This document shows positions 14,474 through 22,511 of a DNA stretch of 64,000 nt, piece by piece. The notes below the pieces were generated by a model. That model ran no database searches. It saw nothing but the letters and a program-made list of their open reading frames with translations, and was not told the origin of the DNA. Both the position numbers and the translations under genes were made by a program. Source of the stretch: an uncultured Ruminococcus sp. (lineage in GTDB: Bacteria; Bacillota; Clostridia; Oscillospirales; Ruminococcaceae). The number at the start of each line of letters is the position of its first letter. Within the stretch, counting starts at the first letter, position 1. The stretch lies in NCBI GenBank assembly GCA_902788785.1, contig CADALT010000006.1, positions 1 through 64,000 of the forward strand, read 5' to 3'.

Positions 14474-15544
14474 TCAGTCTGTTACCTTTACAGTCCAGCC
14501 AAATTCATCGGGTATCTTGCCCCACTGGATGCCTGTCATTGTATCATAAAGCATCTGGGAGATCTTACCGATCTTGTTATCATTTATAGTCATTACCTTG
14601 TCGCCCCACTTCAGATGACCTACAGGGGAGATAACAGCGGCTGTACCTGTGCCGAATACTTCATCGAGCTTGCCCTCGTCATAAGCCTTGGCAACTTCCT
14701 CGATAGTGATCCTTCTCTCGCTGCACTTGATGCCCTTGCTCTTGCATACTTCCAGTGCGGACTTTCTTGTGATGCCGGGAAGAACCGAGCCTGTCAGCTG
14801 AGGTGTAATTACTTCGCCGTCGATAACGAAGAAGATGTTCATTGAACCTACTTCCTCGATGTACTTCTGCTCAACACCGTCGAGCCACAGTACCTGCTCA
14901 TAATCCTGGTTATGAGCCTCGTCCTGACCCTTCAGGGAGATAGCGTAGTTAGCAGCTGTCTTAGCGAAACCAGTACCGCCTCTAACGGCTCTTACATACT
15001 TCTGCTCAACATAGATCTTAACGGGGTTGAGACCTGTTGAGTAGTATGCGCCGGAAGGTGAGAGGATTATCAGGAATGTATAATGATCTGCAGGTCTTAC
15101 ACCTACGAAAGGATCGGTTGCAAAGATGAAGGGTCTGATATACAGTGAAGCACCATCGGTGTGAGGTACCCAGTCCTTCTCGATCTCAACGAGCTTCTTT
15201 GTAGCCTCTACCATGAACTCCTCATCTATCTGAGGTATTACCATTCTCTCAGCAGATACGTTCATTCTCTTGTAGTTCTCATCAGGTCTGAACAGCTGAA
15301 TAGAGCCGTCAGCAGTTCTGTATGCCTTGAGTCCCTCAAATATCTCCTGACCGTAGTGCAGGCACATAGCAGCAGGGGAGAGTGTAACGTTATCGAAAGG
15401 AACTATGCGAGCATCGTGCCAACCCTTGCCTGTATCATAGTTCATAACAAACATATGGTCAGTGAAGATATGACCGAAGCCCAGCTTAGTTTCATCTGTA
15501 GGCTTAGCCTTTGGAGTTTTCGTCAGTTCGATTTTGATTTCCAT
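14474..15544 (-). CDS. ilvE: Branched-chain amino acid aminotransferase
   Basis: PLP enzyme that interconverts Val/Leu/Ile and their 2-oxo acids with glutamate/2-oxoglutarate. The 356-residue length fits the class IV BCAT type (DxxYDTGKGWHDARIVPF start, FIFATDPFVGVRPADHYTF middle). The PLP lysine lies in TGFAKTAANYA, followed by the family signature region EEVGSMNIFFV and GSVLPGITRKSALEV. ATG at 15544 has AAGGAC 6 nt upstream; an in-frame extension upstream covers the promoter and is rejected. The gene is monocistronic between its own promoter and terminator. Confidence 0.95.
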   Translation of the reverse strand: MEIKIELTKTPKAKPTDETKLGFGHIFTDHMFVMNYDTGKGWHDARIVPFDNVTLSPAAMCLHYGQEIFEGLKAYRTADGSIQLFRPDENYKRMNVSAERMVIPQIDEEFMVEATKKLVEIEKDWVPHTDGASLYIRPFIFATDPFVGVRPADHYTFLIILSPSGAYYSTGLNPVKIYVEQKYVRAVRGGTGFAKTAANYAISLKGQDEAHNQDYEQVLWLDGVEQKYIEEVGSMNIFFVIDGEVITPQLTGSVLPGITRKSALEVCKSKGIKCSERRITIEEVAKAYDEGKLDEVFGTGTAAVISPVGHLKWGDKVMTINDNKIGKISQMLYDTMTGIQWGKIPDEFGWTVKVTD

Positions 15545-15581
15545 TTCAAAGTCCTTCTTTCTGAAAATTTGATCTGTATCT

Positions 15582-15610
15582 ATTATAATACACTTTTTCA
15601 TATTTTTCAA
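15582..15610 (-). promoter_or_regulatory. Promoter of ilvE
   Basis: On the minus strand TTGAAA (15610-15605) and TATAAT (15587-15582) with a 17-bp spacer, 38 bp before the start codon. No T-box or leader peptide is seen. Confidence 0.75.
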
Positions 15611-15749
15611 GGGGGAAAGCGAAATTTTTTCATTTTAAGCTCCAATATTGCACTTTTTTCCCGATACAAGGCTAAAAAATGCAATTATTTGTTCCATTTC
15701 CGTCATAATTGACTAATTGGATGGCAAAAAATGACAGTATAAAACACGA

Positions 15750-15770
15750 TCGGATACCGTTGATATCCGA
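15750..15770 (-). terminator. Weak terminator after the FN3/transglutaminase gene
   Basis: TCGGATA / TATCCGA (15750-15756 / 15764-15770); leftward TCGTGTTTTA follows, so the T-run is 5 nt away. Confidence 0.5.
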
Positions 15771-15784
15771 CCGCAAAACTCTTA

Positions 15785-17101
15785 TCAATAACCATTTGGT
15801 CTGTATTCGCCCATTGGCTTGCCGTTTTTCATATAGAAATTTGTACCCCAGCCTGAAACGCTCTCATCATAATTGCTGCAGCATATGAACCATGTACCGT
15901 CAGTTCCCTGATTATATGTGTCCATAACATAAAGGGTACCGTTTATCTTGACTTCGCACCAGAAATGCTGCCACTTGCTTCCGCTGCTTGAGTTGTATCT
16001 GTAGCCCTGTATAACATTTGCCTCATAGCCCAGATATCTCATTACAGCACATAGTGCTGAATTATACTGCACGCACTGACCGACCTTGTGATTGAAACAG
16101 TTATCCACATGGGTCCTGCCCCATATCTCGCTGTAATCAGGTCCGTGTACACCGTCTGCATAGGAGATATTGTAGTGCAGCCACTGTAAGGTATAATCAA
16201 CGAACTCGCCGTTTGTCATATTGCCCTTATGTGAATCAACAAACTTCTTTACAGTTTCTATATCCGCCTTTGAAAGCTGCTTTTTCGTAGTTTCGTTGGT
16301 ATCGCCCTGTGCGTTTATTTCGTTGTAAGCTGTCATTCCCGGTTTAAGCGAAGCGCTGTCCAGTCTGTCTATCAGATACTGACTGCTTCGTGTGTATGGA
16401 AAATCGCCCTCTGTACGTATCTTGCTGACTCCGCTGAACTGTCCGTTCACAGCCTTGCCAAGCTTGTCCTTAGTAACAGCCCTTACCTTGAACTGATAAG
16501 TCGTTTCCTTTTTTAGCTTTTTTACATCGCACGAAAGCGTGTTTTTACCGCTAACAGCTGCTGCACGCTTCCAGTCGCCGCTGCCTTCCTTTATGAATAC
16601 CTCATACCCCGTGCAGCCGTTGACAAGTGTCCAGTTCAGTGTCACGAAGGTCGTATCTGCACTGTAATTGATTATTTCGGGTGTTCCGGGTGCTGTAGTC
16701 GCATTTATCTCGCTGCTGCGGCTGCTGAGCAGCTTTTTTGAACCCGAGGTCTTGTAAGCCAGCACAGAATACTTATAAGATGAAGAAGCCTTCACACGGT
16801 TATCTGTATAAGATGTACCCTTTGTCACATTGCCTATCTTTATCCAGGCAGGTGCATTTTCGCTCCACCTGTAGATATAATAGCCCTTTGCCCCTGTTAC
16901 TGTATCCCAGTTTATGGTTATGGACTTTTCCGTGCTTGTGTACGAACTCTTTGCCAGAGGACCCGCCATCATACTGTCGTTATCAGTAATGTAAGCACTT
17001 GCAGTTATATCATTAAAAAACGGCTGTTCGGGTAAAGCTGTCATGCCAAAACAGAATACAAGTGCTGCTGCAGCGGAAACTATCCTCATTTTTGTATGCA
17101 T
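15785..17101 (-). CDS. Secreted protein with two FN3 domains and a transglutaminase-like domain
   Basis: A 438-residue exported protein. A signal peptide (MHTKMRIVSAAAALVF...) is followed by two fibronectin type III repeats (about residues 50-135 and 140-230; GYYIYRW and GYEVFIKE strands) and a C-terminal transglutaminase-like domain. The papain-like triad is visible: Cys in VGQCVQYNSALC, His in WQHFWCEV, Asp in LYVMDTYNQ. Such domains act as transglutaminases or, in bacteria, often as cell-surface proteases. ATG at 17101 has GGGGTG 6 nt upstream. The gene has its own promoter and a structured leader. Confidence 0.85.
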   Translation of the reverse strand: MHTKMRIVSAAAALVFCFGMTALPEQPFFNDITASAYITDNDSMMAGPLAKSSYTSTEKSITINWDTVTGAKGYYIYRWSENAPAWIKIGNVTKGTSYTDNRVKASSSYKYSVLAYKTSGSKKLLSSRSSEINATTAPGTPEIINYSADTTFVTLNWTLVNGCTGYEVFIKEGSGDWKRAAAVSGKNTLSCDVKKLKKETTYQFKVRAVTKDKLGKAVNGQFSGVSKIRTEGDFPYTRSSQYLIDRLDSASLKPGMTAYNEINAQGDTNETTKKQLSKADIETVKKFVDSHKGNMTNGEFVDYTLQWLHYNISYADGVHGPDYSEIWGRTHVDNCFNHKVGQCVQYNSALCAVMRYLGYEANVIQGYRYNSSSGSKWQHFWCEVKINGTLYVMDTYNQGTDGTWFICCSNYDESVSGWGTNFYMKNGKPMGEYRPNGY

Positions 17102-17152
17102 AATAAACACCCCAATAAAAATGCTGTTTATATCAAATAAAATCTTTCTGTT

Positions 17153-17202
17153 AAACGCCTGTATGAGATCTATGCTCCATAATAAAGCTTTCCGTGGCGT
17201 TT
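17153..17202 (-). ncRNA. Structured leader element at the 5' end of the FN3/transglutaminase transcript
   Basis: On the minus strand AAACGCC (17202-17196) pairs with GGCGTTT (17159-17153), closing a 50-nt element that begins within a nucleotide or so of the expected transcription start. The interior has a small GAG/CTC stem. I cannot assign it to a known riboswitch family. Confidence 0.35.
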
Positions 17203-17207
17203 AGTAT

Positions 17208-17236
17208 ATGATAACTCATCTTTCGACATTTGTCAA
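17208..17236 (-). promoter_or_regulatory. Promoter of the FN3/transglutaminase gene
   Basis: On the minus strand TTGACA (17236-17231) and TATCAT (17213-17208) with a 17-bp spacer. Confidence 0.7.
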
Positions 17237-17268
17237 GCCGAATAAAAGTTGTATCTAAAATTTGTAAG

Positions 17269-17763
17269 CTACTTTTTCCTTATCAGCTTGACTATGCTGA
17301 AAATACCGATAGTGAATGTGAACACAAGGCTCATCAGCAGGCAGAACCATGGTATGTACTGCGCATCTATCAACGCTCTTAATCCGTCACTGCCTATAAA
17401 TTTTGCTGCCAGTTTCTCCTTGCCGTATGCTGTGCACATCAGTACCAGTCCGTACCTAACATTCAGCAGACAAGCTACGCAGGCTGCAAAATAGATGATA
17501 CTCTTGCCCAGCGCAGAAAGACAGTCTTCCTTTGAATACGCCCTTACACCGAAACCTATGCTGACAGCACTTGTCACAAAGTACGCTGCCAACAGCGAGA
17601 ATACCAGCGTTGTCAGATCTTTGCCGTTTTCTGTGATGATCTTGTTCATGCACGTAAAAAGCGAAATGCAAAAGCCTACAGCCACCGCCGTTGTAACAGC
17701 GCTTGATATCAGGAATATTTTTTCGCCCGTTTTTAGTTCGGGCTTTTTTATCTTAATGGGCAT
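17269..17763 (-). CDS. Integral membrane protein, unknown
   Basis: A 164-residue protein with about four membrane spans (residues 16-37, 50-71, 84-112, 136-158) and a basic N-terminus (MPIKIKKPELKTG). No family is recognised. Its ATG directly abuts the TAA of the upstream CNNM/CorC gene, with GGAGG inside that gene's last codons, so translation is probably coupled. A role linked to ion transport is possible from context only. Confidence 0.75.
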   Translation of the reverse strand: MPIKIKKPELKTGEKIFLISSAVTTAVAVGFCISLFTCMNKIITENGKDLTTLVFSLLAAYFVTSAVSIGFGVRAYSKEDCLSALGKSIIYFAACVACLLNVRYGLVLMCTAYGKEKLAAKFIGSDGLRALIDAQYIPWFCLLMSLVFTFTIGIFSIVKLIRKK

Positions 17764-19002
17764 TTAGTTCTCCTCCGTCAGTTTGATCTTTACTCTGCCG
17801 ATCTTCTGTTCGTCCTGCATATGTATCTCCATCTCAAAGGGCGGCGAGAATACTCGTTCGCCTTCCTCGGGTATCCTGTCCAGCAGCTCCATTATCCAGC
17901 CGCCCACGGACTGTCTTTCGGTCTCGATGGCATTTTCATCCATTTCAAGTCTTTCCAGAAAATCCGATACGGAAAGTTCTGCCGATACCTCGCAGGTATC
18001 CTCCGAAAGCCTGATAAACGAGGTATCCTCTTCATCGCTCTCATCGTATATCTCTCCGACCAGTTCTTCGATTATATCTTCAAGCGTACAGATACCCTCA
18101 GTACCTCCGTGCTGATCCAGCACCACAGCCATGTGCATTTTTTTCTTCTGCATCAGCTTCAGCGTTTCCGAGATCTTCATATTCTCGCTGATATAAATGG
18201 GCTCGCCCATTATCTTTTCAATATCCTTTTTGCCCTTTGATACATACATCTCAAAAAAATCAGACTGATGTATAACGCCCACGATGTGGTCTATGTCCTT
18301 TTCATACACAGGTATCCTTGAATATTTTGTCTGTATGAAAAGATCTCTGATATCGTCCACATCATCGCTTATTTCAGCCGCTGCTATGCTTACACGGGGC
18401 ACCAGTATCTCATTTATGGTGATCTCATCAAAATCCAGTGCCGACCTTACAAGGTCCGACTCCTGTTCTTCCAGAACGCCCTCATCCTCGATCTCCTCGA
18501 TGATGTATTTGAGCTCCTCCTCCGTGACGGAGGGTGAGTTTTCCTTAGTGCCTATAAGCTTAACTGCCAGATCTTTTATACCTGTGAATATCCATATGAG
18601 CGGTGTCGTGATGAACATGAAAGCCGAAAGGGGAGCCGCCATGAGCACCGAGAAATTTTCCGAGTTTTCTTTGGCAAGGCTCTTGGGCATTATCTCACCG
18701 AATATCAGCACCAGCACCGTCATGACCGCAGTAGCCAGTCCGACACTGCCAGAACCGAATTTCTCCGTAAAAAACACCGTAGCCAGTGCCGAAGATGCAA
18801 TGTTGACCACATTGTTGCCTATAAGTATGGCTGTCAGCGCCTTATCGAAGTTGTCGCAGATCTTCAGTGCCCGTGCAGCACTCTTGCTGCCGCCGTCAGC
18901 CATTTTTTTCAGCCTTATCCTGTTGCAGGATGAAAAAGCTGTCTCCGTAGCGGAACATACTGCCGAGAGCATCAGCAGCAGCGCTATCAAAGCTATGTCC
19001 AT
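17764..19002 (-). CDS. CNNM/CorC (hemolysin-type) ion transporter
   Basis: A 412-residue HlyC/CorC-family protein, related to CNNM magnesium/cobalt transporters. The N-terminal CNNM (DUF21) membrane domain (residues 1-175; ATETAFSSCNRIRLKKMA and NNVVNIASSALAT) is followed by a CBS pair (about 195-315; VPRVSIAAAE, RIPVYEKDIDHIVGVIHQSD, VVLDQHGGTEGICTLEDIIEELVGEI in segments). The CorC_HlyC transporter-associated domain ends the protein (SVGGWIMELLDRIPEEGE). ATG at 19002 has AAGGAC about 12 nt upstream, a slightly long spacing. It forms an operon with the following membrane protein. Confidence 0.9.
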   Translation of the reverse strand: MDIALIALLLMLSAVCSATETAFSSCNRIRLKKMADGGSKSAARALKICDNFDKALTAILIGNNVVNIASSALATVFFTEKFGSGSVGLATAVMTVLVLIFGEIMPKSLAKENSENFSVLMAAPLSAFMFITTPLIWIFTGIKDLAVKLIGTKENSPSVTEEELKYIIEEIEDEGVLEEQESDLVRSALDFDEITINEILVPRVSIAAAEISDDVDDIRDLFIQTKYSRIPVYEKDIDHIVGVIHQSDFFEMYVSKGKKDIEKIMGEPIYISENMKISETLKLMQKKKMHMAVVLDQHGGTEGICTLEDIIEELVGEIYDESDEEDTSFIRLSEDTCEVSAELSVSDFLERLEMDENAIETERQSVGGWIMELLDRIPEEGERVFSPPFEMEIHMQDEQKIGRVKIKLTEEN

Positions 19003-19193
19003 AAAATAAAGCTTGTCCTTTCATAAACAGAATAATTACATTTTTATACATATTATACTATATCATATTCCGTCAAAAAAATCAACCCGTCCGCTGTCGT
19101 TATATAATACTGAAAATCTATATTATAGTTTACAAAAAATAGCACCTCTATTTGTATTAAATTACGATTTTGATGGCTTTATTGTCCGAGTGG
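19003..19193. other. AT-rich spacer between divergent genes
   Basis: This region holds the start-proximal part of the leftward CNNM/CorC transcript. A possible promoter on the minus strand is TTGATT plus TATAGT near 19056-19084. No ORF or RNA structure was seen. Confidence 0.4.
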
Positions 19194-19222
19194 TTGACTT
19201 TTTTTCATATTTTAGATATAAT
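19194..19222 (+). promoter_or_regulatory. Promoter of the prion-like membrane protein gene
   Basis: TTGACT (19194-19199) and TATAAT (19217-19222) with a 17-bp spacer, 46 bp before the start codon. Confidence 0.8.
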
Positions 19223-19268
19223 TAAATCAGATTTTCAGAATATGAAAAAATGAACGGAGGATAAAACT

Positions 19269-19877
19269 ATGGATTATGAAAGTTTGATAGATCTTGGTTC
19301 ATCGTTCTTCTATCTTGTATTTAGCGTCATTTTTCGTTTTATATGGGGCTTTGTGTGTAAGAAGATCGTTGATAGCAAGGGCTATTACGGACCCCAGAAC
19401 AAGGGATTTTGGTGGGGCTTTTTCCTGACCTGGATCGGACTTATCGTTTGCCTGTGCAAGAAGAACATGAATCAGATGCCTATGAACAATATGTATAATC
19501 AGAATAATATGTATGGCCAGAACGGTTATAATCCCGGCGGCTACAATCAGGGCGGTTATAACCAGGGCGGATATCCTCAAAATGGTTATGCACCCAATGG
19601 TTACGATCAGTCTAACGGCTATAATGACCCAAATGCTTATAACAGGAATTATTCTCCCAACGGCTATGACCCTAACGGCTATAATCCCAACGACCTGACA
19701 GCGCAGAATACCGATCCTTATGCACAGGGCGCTATGGGACAGAACCCTTACGGACAGAATAATTATCAGCAGAATGATTATAATGTATACGATCAGAATT
19801 CTGCTCAGAAGCAGGAAGATTTCATTGATCTTACCACACAGAGTTCAGATCAGAACAACTATTATAACGGACAGTAA
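19269..19877 (+). CDS. Membrane protein with prion-like Tyr/Asn/Gly/Gln-rich tail
   Basis: A 202-residue protein. Residues 1-65 hold two hydrophobic segments around YGPQNKGFWWGFFLTWIG and a short KKN stretch. The remaining 135 residues are low-complexity, built from imperfect NGYNPGGYNQGGYNQGGYPQ-type units (NGY, GGY, NPN, QN repeats) with few charged or aliphatic residues. The composition matches prion-like or condensate-forming tails. The N-terminal part recalls short bacterial membrane proteins that carry such tails, but no function is known. GGAGG precedes the ATG, and it is monocistronic with its own promoter and terminator. Confidence 0.8.
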   Translation: MDYESLIDLGSSFFYLVFSVIFRFIWGFVCKKIVDSKGYYGPQNKGFWWGFFLTWIGLIVCLCKKNMNQMPMNNMYNQNNMYGQNGYNPGGYNQGGYNQGGYPQNGYAPNGYDQSNGYNDPNAYNRNYSPNGYDPNGYNPNDLTAQNTDPYAQGAMGQNPYGQNNYQQNDYNVYDQNSAQKQEDFIDLTTQSSDQNNYYNGQ

Positions 19878-19882
19878 AACAC

Positions 19883-19910
19883 AAGCGGAGGACACGTTCC
19901 TCCGCTTTTT
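19883..19910 (+). terminator. Terminator of the prion-like protein gene
   Basis: AAGCGGAGGA / TCCTCCGCTT (19883-19892 / 19898-19907) followed by TTT. Confidence 0.8.
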
Positions 19911-19913
19911 GCG

Positions 19914-19946
19914 TATAAAAACACGGCAGAGCCAAGCACTCTGCCG
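19914..19946 (-). terminator. Terminator after yebC
   Basis: CGGCAGAG / CTCTGCCG (19924-19931 / 19939-19946), followed leftward by TGTTTTTATAC. Rightward it is also followed by a T-rich stretch. Confidence 0.8.
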
Positions 19947-19967
19947 TTTATGTTTGTTTTTAGGATA

Positions 19968-20711
19968 TTATTCTTCCTCATCAACGGGCATATTCTCCCA
20001 GTTGTGATAAACGTTCTGTACGTCATCGTTATCCTCGAGATTCTCGAGCAGCAGACCCATCTTCTTGATAGCGTCCTCGTCCTCGATGGTGGTGTAGTTT
20101 GCAGGTATCTTTTCAGCCTCAGCAGAAAGTACCTTGTAGCCCATGCCTTCCAGTGCTTCTCTTACTGCGGATACACTGTTGGGTGCGCAGCTGATCTCGA
20201 TAACATCATCATCCATGTTGAAGTCATCAGCACCTGCCTCGAAAACGTCTTCCATTACCTTGTCTTCGTCAGCACCGTTGTTCTCGATAACAACAGTTCC
20301 CACGTCGGAGAACATATAGGATACACAGCCTGTGCTGCCCATATTTCCACCGAACTTGTCGAAGTAGTGGCGCACATCAGCCGCAGTTCTGTTCTTGTTG
20401 TCGGTCAGGCATTCAACTATGACTGCCACACCGCAGGGACCGTAGCCCTCGTATACCATTGATTCGTAGTTGTTCTTGTCGCCGTCGCCTGCAGCCTTCT
20501 TGATGATCCTGTCGATATTGTCGTTAGGTACGTTGTTTGCCTTTGCCTTAGCGATAAGATCTCTCAGCTTAGCATTGCCTGCAGGGTCGGGACCGCCCAT
20601 TTTTACTACTACTGCGATCTCTCTGCCGATCTTGGTGAATACCTTTGCTCTTGCAGCATCAGTAGCACCTTTTTTCCTCTTGATGTTTTCCCATTTTGAA
20701 TGACCTGACAT
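19968..20711 (-). CDS. yebC: YebC/PmpR (TACO1) family protein
   Basis: A 247-residue cytoplasmic protein with the invariant start MSGHSKWENIKRKKGATDAARAKVF-type sequence and the GPGG-less but typical segments YEGYGPCGVAVIVECLTDN and GGNMGSTGCVSYMF. The family was annotated as transcriptional regulators; work on TACO1 and bacterial homologues points to a translation role. ATG at 20711 has AAGGAG 8 nt upstream and gives the family's usual N-terminus, so the upstream GTG is rejected. It follows mrnC with 27 bp between the two coding regions. Confidence 0.93.
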   Translation of the reverse strand: MSGHSKWENIKRKKGATDAARAKVFTKIGREIAVVVKMGGPDPAGNAKLRDLIAKAKANNVPNDNIDRIIKKAAGDGDKNNYESMVYEGYGPCGVAVIVECLTDNKNRTAADVRHYFDKFGGNMGSTGCVSYMFSDVGTVVIENNGADEDKVMEDVFEAGADDFNMDDDVIEISCAPNSVSAVREALEGMGYKVLSAEAEKIPANYTTIEDEDAIKKMGLLLENLEDNDDVQNVYHNWENMPVDEEE

Positions 20712-20738
20712 TATTTTCACTCCTTGATTATTATTAAC

Positions 20739-21158
20739 TTATTTTTTGTCGGGCAGTATATCTCCGCCCATTTCCCAGCATATGCCGAACAGTTCTTCTA
20801 TCCTGTCGGTCTGTGCCGTGAGATATAAAAAGCCGAACAAGCATTCAAGCCCCGTTGCGTTTCTGTATTCGGTTATGGTCGAATGCTTGGGCGCATTTAC
20901 TTTAGTGTTCCTGCCTCGCTTGTAAACTTCAAGCTCCTTTTCCGTAAGCCTGCCGTCCTCGGTAAGCTTTACCATGCAGGCAGACTGATATTCGGCGCAT
21001 ACCCTGCTGACAGCCAGCTTGTGCAGCTTGTTAGCAGGCATATTTGCCGCAAGTATCAGCCTTTCCCTGACCAGCTGTTCATAGACCGAATCGCCCAGAA
21101 AAGCCAGCGCCAGGGGAGAATATTGATTTGCTTCATGTTCGCTGAGTTCTATATGCAT
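20739..21158 (-). CDS. mrnC: Mini-ribonuclease 3
   Basis: A 139-residue RNase III-like nuclease lacking the dsRNA-binding domain; in B. subtilis it matures 23S rRNA ends. The catalytic signature LALAFLGDSVYEQLVRERL is at the N-terminus, and the second conserved region KRGRNTKVNAPKH lies about 90 residues in. ATG at 21158 has AAAGGTG 6 nt upstream; the GTG at 21167 overlaps that site. The gene follows obgE by 11 bp in the obgE-mrnC-yebC operon. Confidence 0.93.
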   Translation of the reverse strand: MHIELSEHEANQYSPLALAFLGDSVYEQLVRERLILAANMPANKLHKLAVSRVCAEYQSACMVKLTEDGRLTEKELEVYKRGRNTKVNAPKHSTITEYRNATGLECLFGFLYLTAQTDRIEELFGICWEMGGDILPDKK

Positions 21159-21169
21159 GGCAGCCACCT

Positions 21170-22450
21170 TTACGGGATGTATTCAAACTCGAAGTCGAAT
21201 ACAGCCACCGTGTCGCCTTCCTGTATGCCCATGGCTTCAAGCTTTCTTATGATGCCGCTGGATACCAGTACATTCTGGAAGTATTGCAGTGAAGAATAGT
21301 CGTCCATATCTGCAACTCTGAGTATATCATACAGCCAGTCAGCCTCAACGAAGTAAACGCCGTCCTCAACAGTGACCGTGAAGTCACGCTTTTTGGTGCT
21401 GCGCTTTTCTTCGATCTCCTCACGGGTAAGGGGCTGTGCCTCAAAACGCTTTACGGGCGGAAGTTCAGCGAGCTTTTCGTTTATACCGTAGATAAGTTCC
21501 TGTGTGCCCTGAGTGGTAGCGGCAGATATCTCATAGAAGGGAAGTCCCAGCTTAGAGATATACTCTTTGAACCTCTCTATCTGCTCGGGCTGAGCCATAT
21601 CGGATTTATTAGCCGCTACTATCTGCGGAGCCTCGGCAAGTTCCTCAGAGAAACCTGCCAGTTCCTTGTTTATAGTCTCGAAATCTTCTATTGGATCTCT
21701 TCCCTCGATTCCTGATACGTCTACAACGTGAACTATCAGGCGGCATCTCTCAACGTGCCTTAAAAACTCGTGTCCCAGTCCGATGCCTTCGCTGGCGCCC
21801 TCGATAAGTCCGGGGATATCCGCCATAACAAAAGATCTTTCCTCACCGACTTTTACAACACCCAGTACAGGTGTAAGTGTGGTGAAGTGATAGTTGGCTA
21901 TCTTCGGCTTTGCCGCAGATACTACAGATATGAGTGTTGACTTGCCCACATTGGGGAATCCCACCAGACCAACGTCTGCCAGCAGCTTCAGTTCCAGCGA
22001 GATATTGAATTCCTCTCCTCTGAAACCGGGCTTTGCAAACTTTGGTATCTGCCTTGTGGCGGTGGCGAAATGAGCATTGCCTCTGCCGCCTTTTCCGCCG
22101 TGAGCCACTATAACAGGCTCGTCGGAGGACATATCAGCCAGTATCCTGCCTGTATCCGCATCTTTAACTACCGTACCCCTGGGCACTCTTATGATAAGGT
22201 CATCAGCGCTTCTTCCGTAGGAATTCTTAGCGCTGCCGTTCTGACCTTTTTCTGCCACATACTTTTTCTTGTAGCTGAAATCTATAAGGTTGGAGATATT
22301 GTCATCGACTTTGAATATGACATCTCCGCCCTTGCCGCCGTCGCCGCCGTCAGGACCGCCCGCAGCAACGTACTTTTCTCTGTGGAAGGAAACAGCGCCG
22401 TCTCCGCCGTCACCTGCCTTGATATATATTTTTGCCTTATCGACGAACAA
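21170..22450 (-). CDS. obgE: Obg GTPase
   Basis: A 426-residue ribosome-associated GTPase for 50S assembly and stress control. The glycine-rich Obg domain comes first (AGDGGDGAVSFHREKYV, PDGGDGGKGGDV), then the G domain with G1 GFPNVGKST, G3 DIPGLIEGASEGIGLGHEFL and G4 NKSD, then the OCT domain at the C-terminus. The start is TTG at 22450, with GGAGG 8 nt upstream and the normal MFVDKAKIYIK N-terminus. In many Firmicutes obg directly follows rpmA; here two membrane-protein genes intervene. Confidence 0.96.
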   Translation of the reverse strand: MFVDKAKIYIKAGDGGDGAVSFHREKYVAAGGPDGGDGGKGGDVIFKVDDNISNLIDFSYKKKYVAEKGQNGSAKNSYGRSADDLIIRVPRGTVVKDADTGRILADMSSDEPVIVAHGGKGGRGNAHFATATRQIPKFAKPGFRGEEFNISLELKLLADVGLVGFPNVGKSTLISVVSAAKPKIANYHFTTLTPVLGVVKVGEERSFVMADIPGLIEGASEGIGLGHEFLRHVERCRLIVHVVDVSGIEGRDPIEDFETINKELAGFSEELAEAPQIVAANKSDMAQPEQIERFKEYISKLGLPFYEISAATTQGTQELIYGINEKLAELPPVKRFEAQPLTREEIEEKRSTKKRDFTVTVEDGVYFVEADWLYDILRVADMDDYSSLQYFQNVLVSSGIIRKLEAMGIQEGDTVAVFDFEFEYIP

Positions 22451-22511
22451 TACTTACTCCTCCTTACAGTATCTCATCATCTTTATCATGCAGTCTTGTG
22501 ATCTTATCAGA

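Noticed and set aside
17764..19002. Naming the CNNM/CorC protein a hemolysin
   Set aside because: The hemolysin label is historical; the CNNM, CBS and CorC_HlyC domains point to cation transport.
19500..19700. Short tandem-like repeats resembling a CRISPR or VNTR array
   Set aside because: The repeats are in frame, vary in length and encode the NGY/GGY low-complexity tail. There are no constant spacers.
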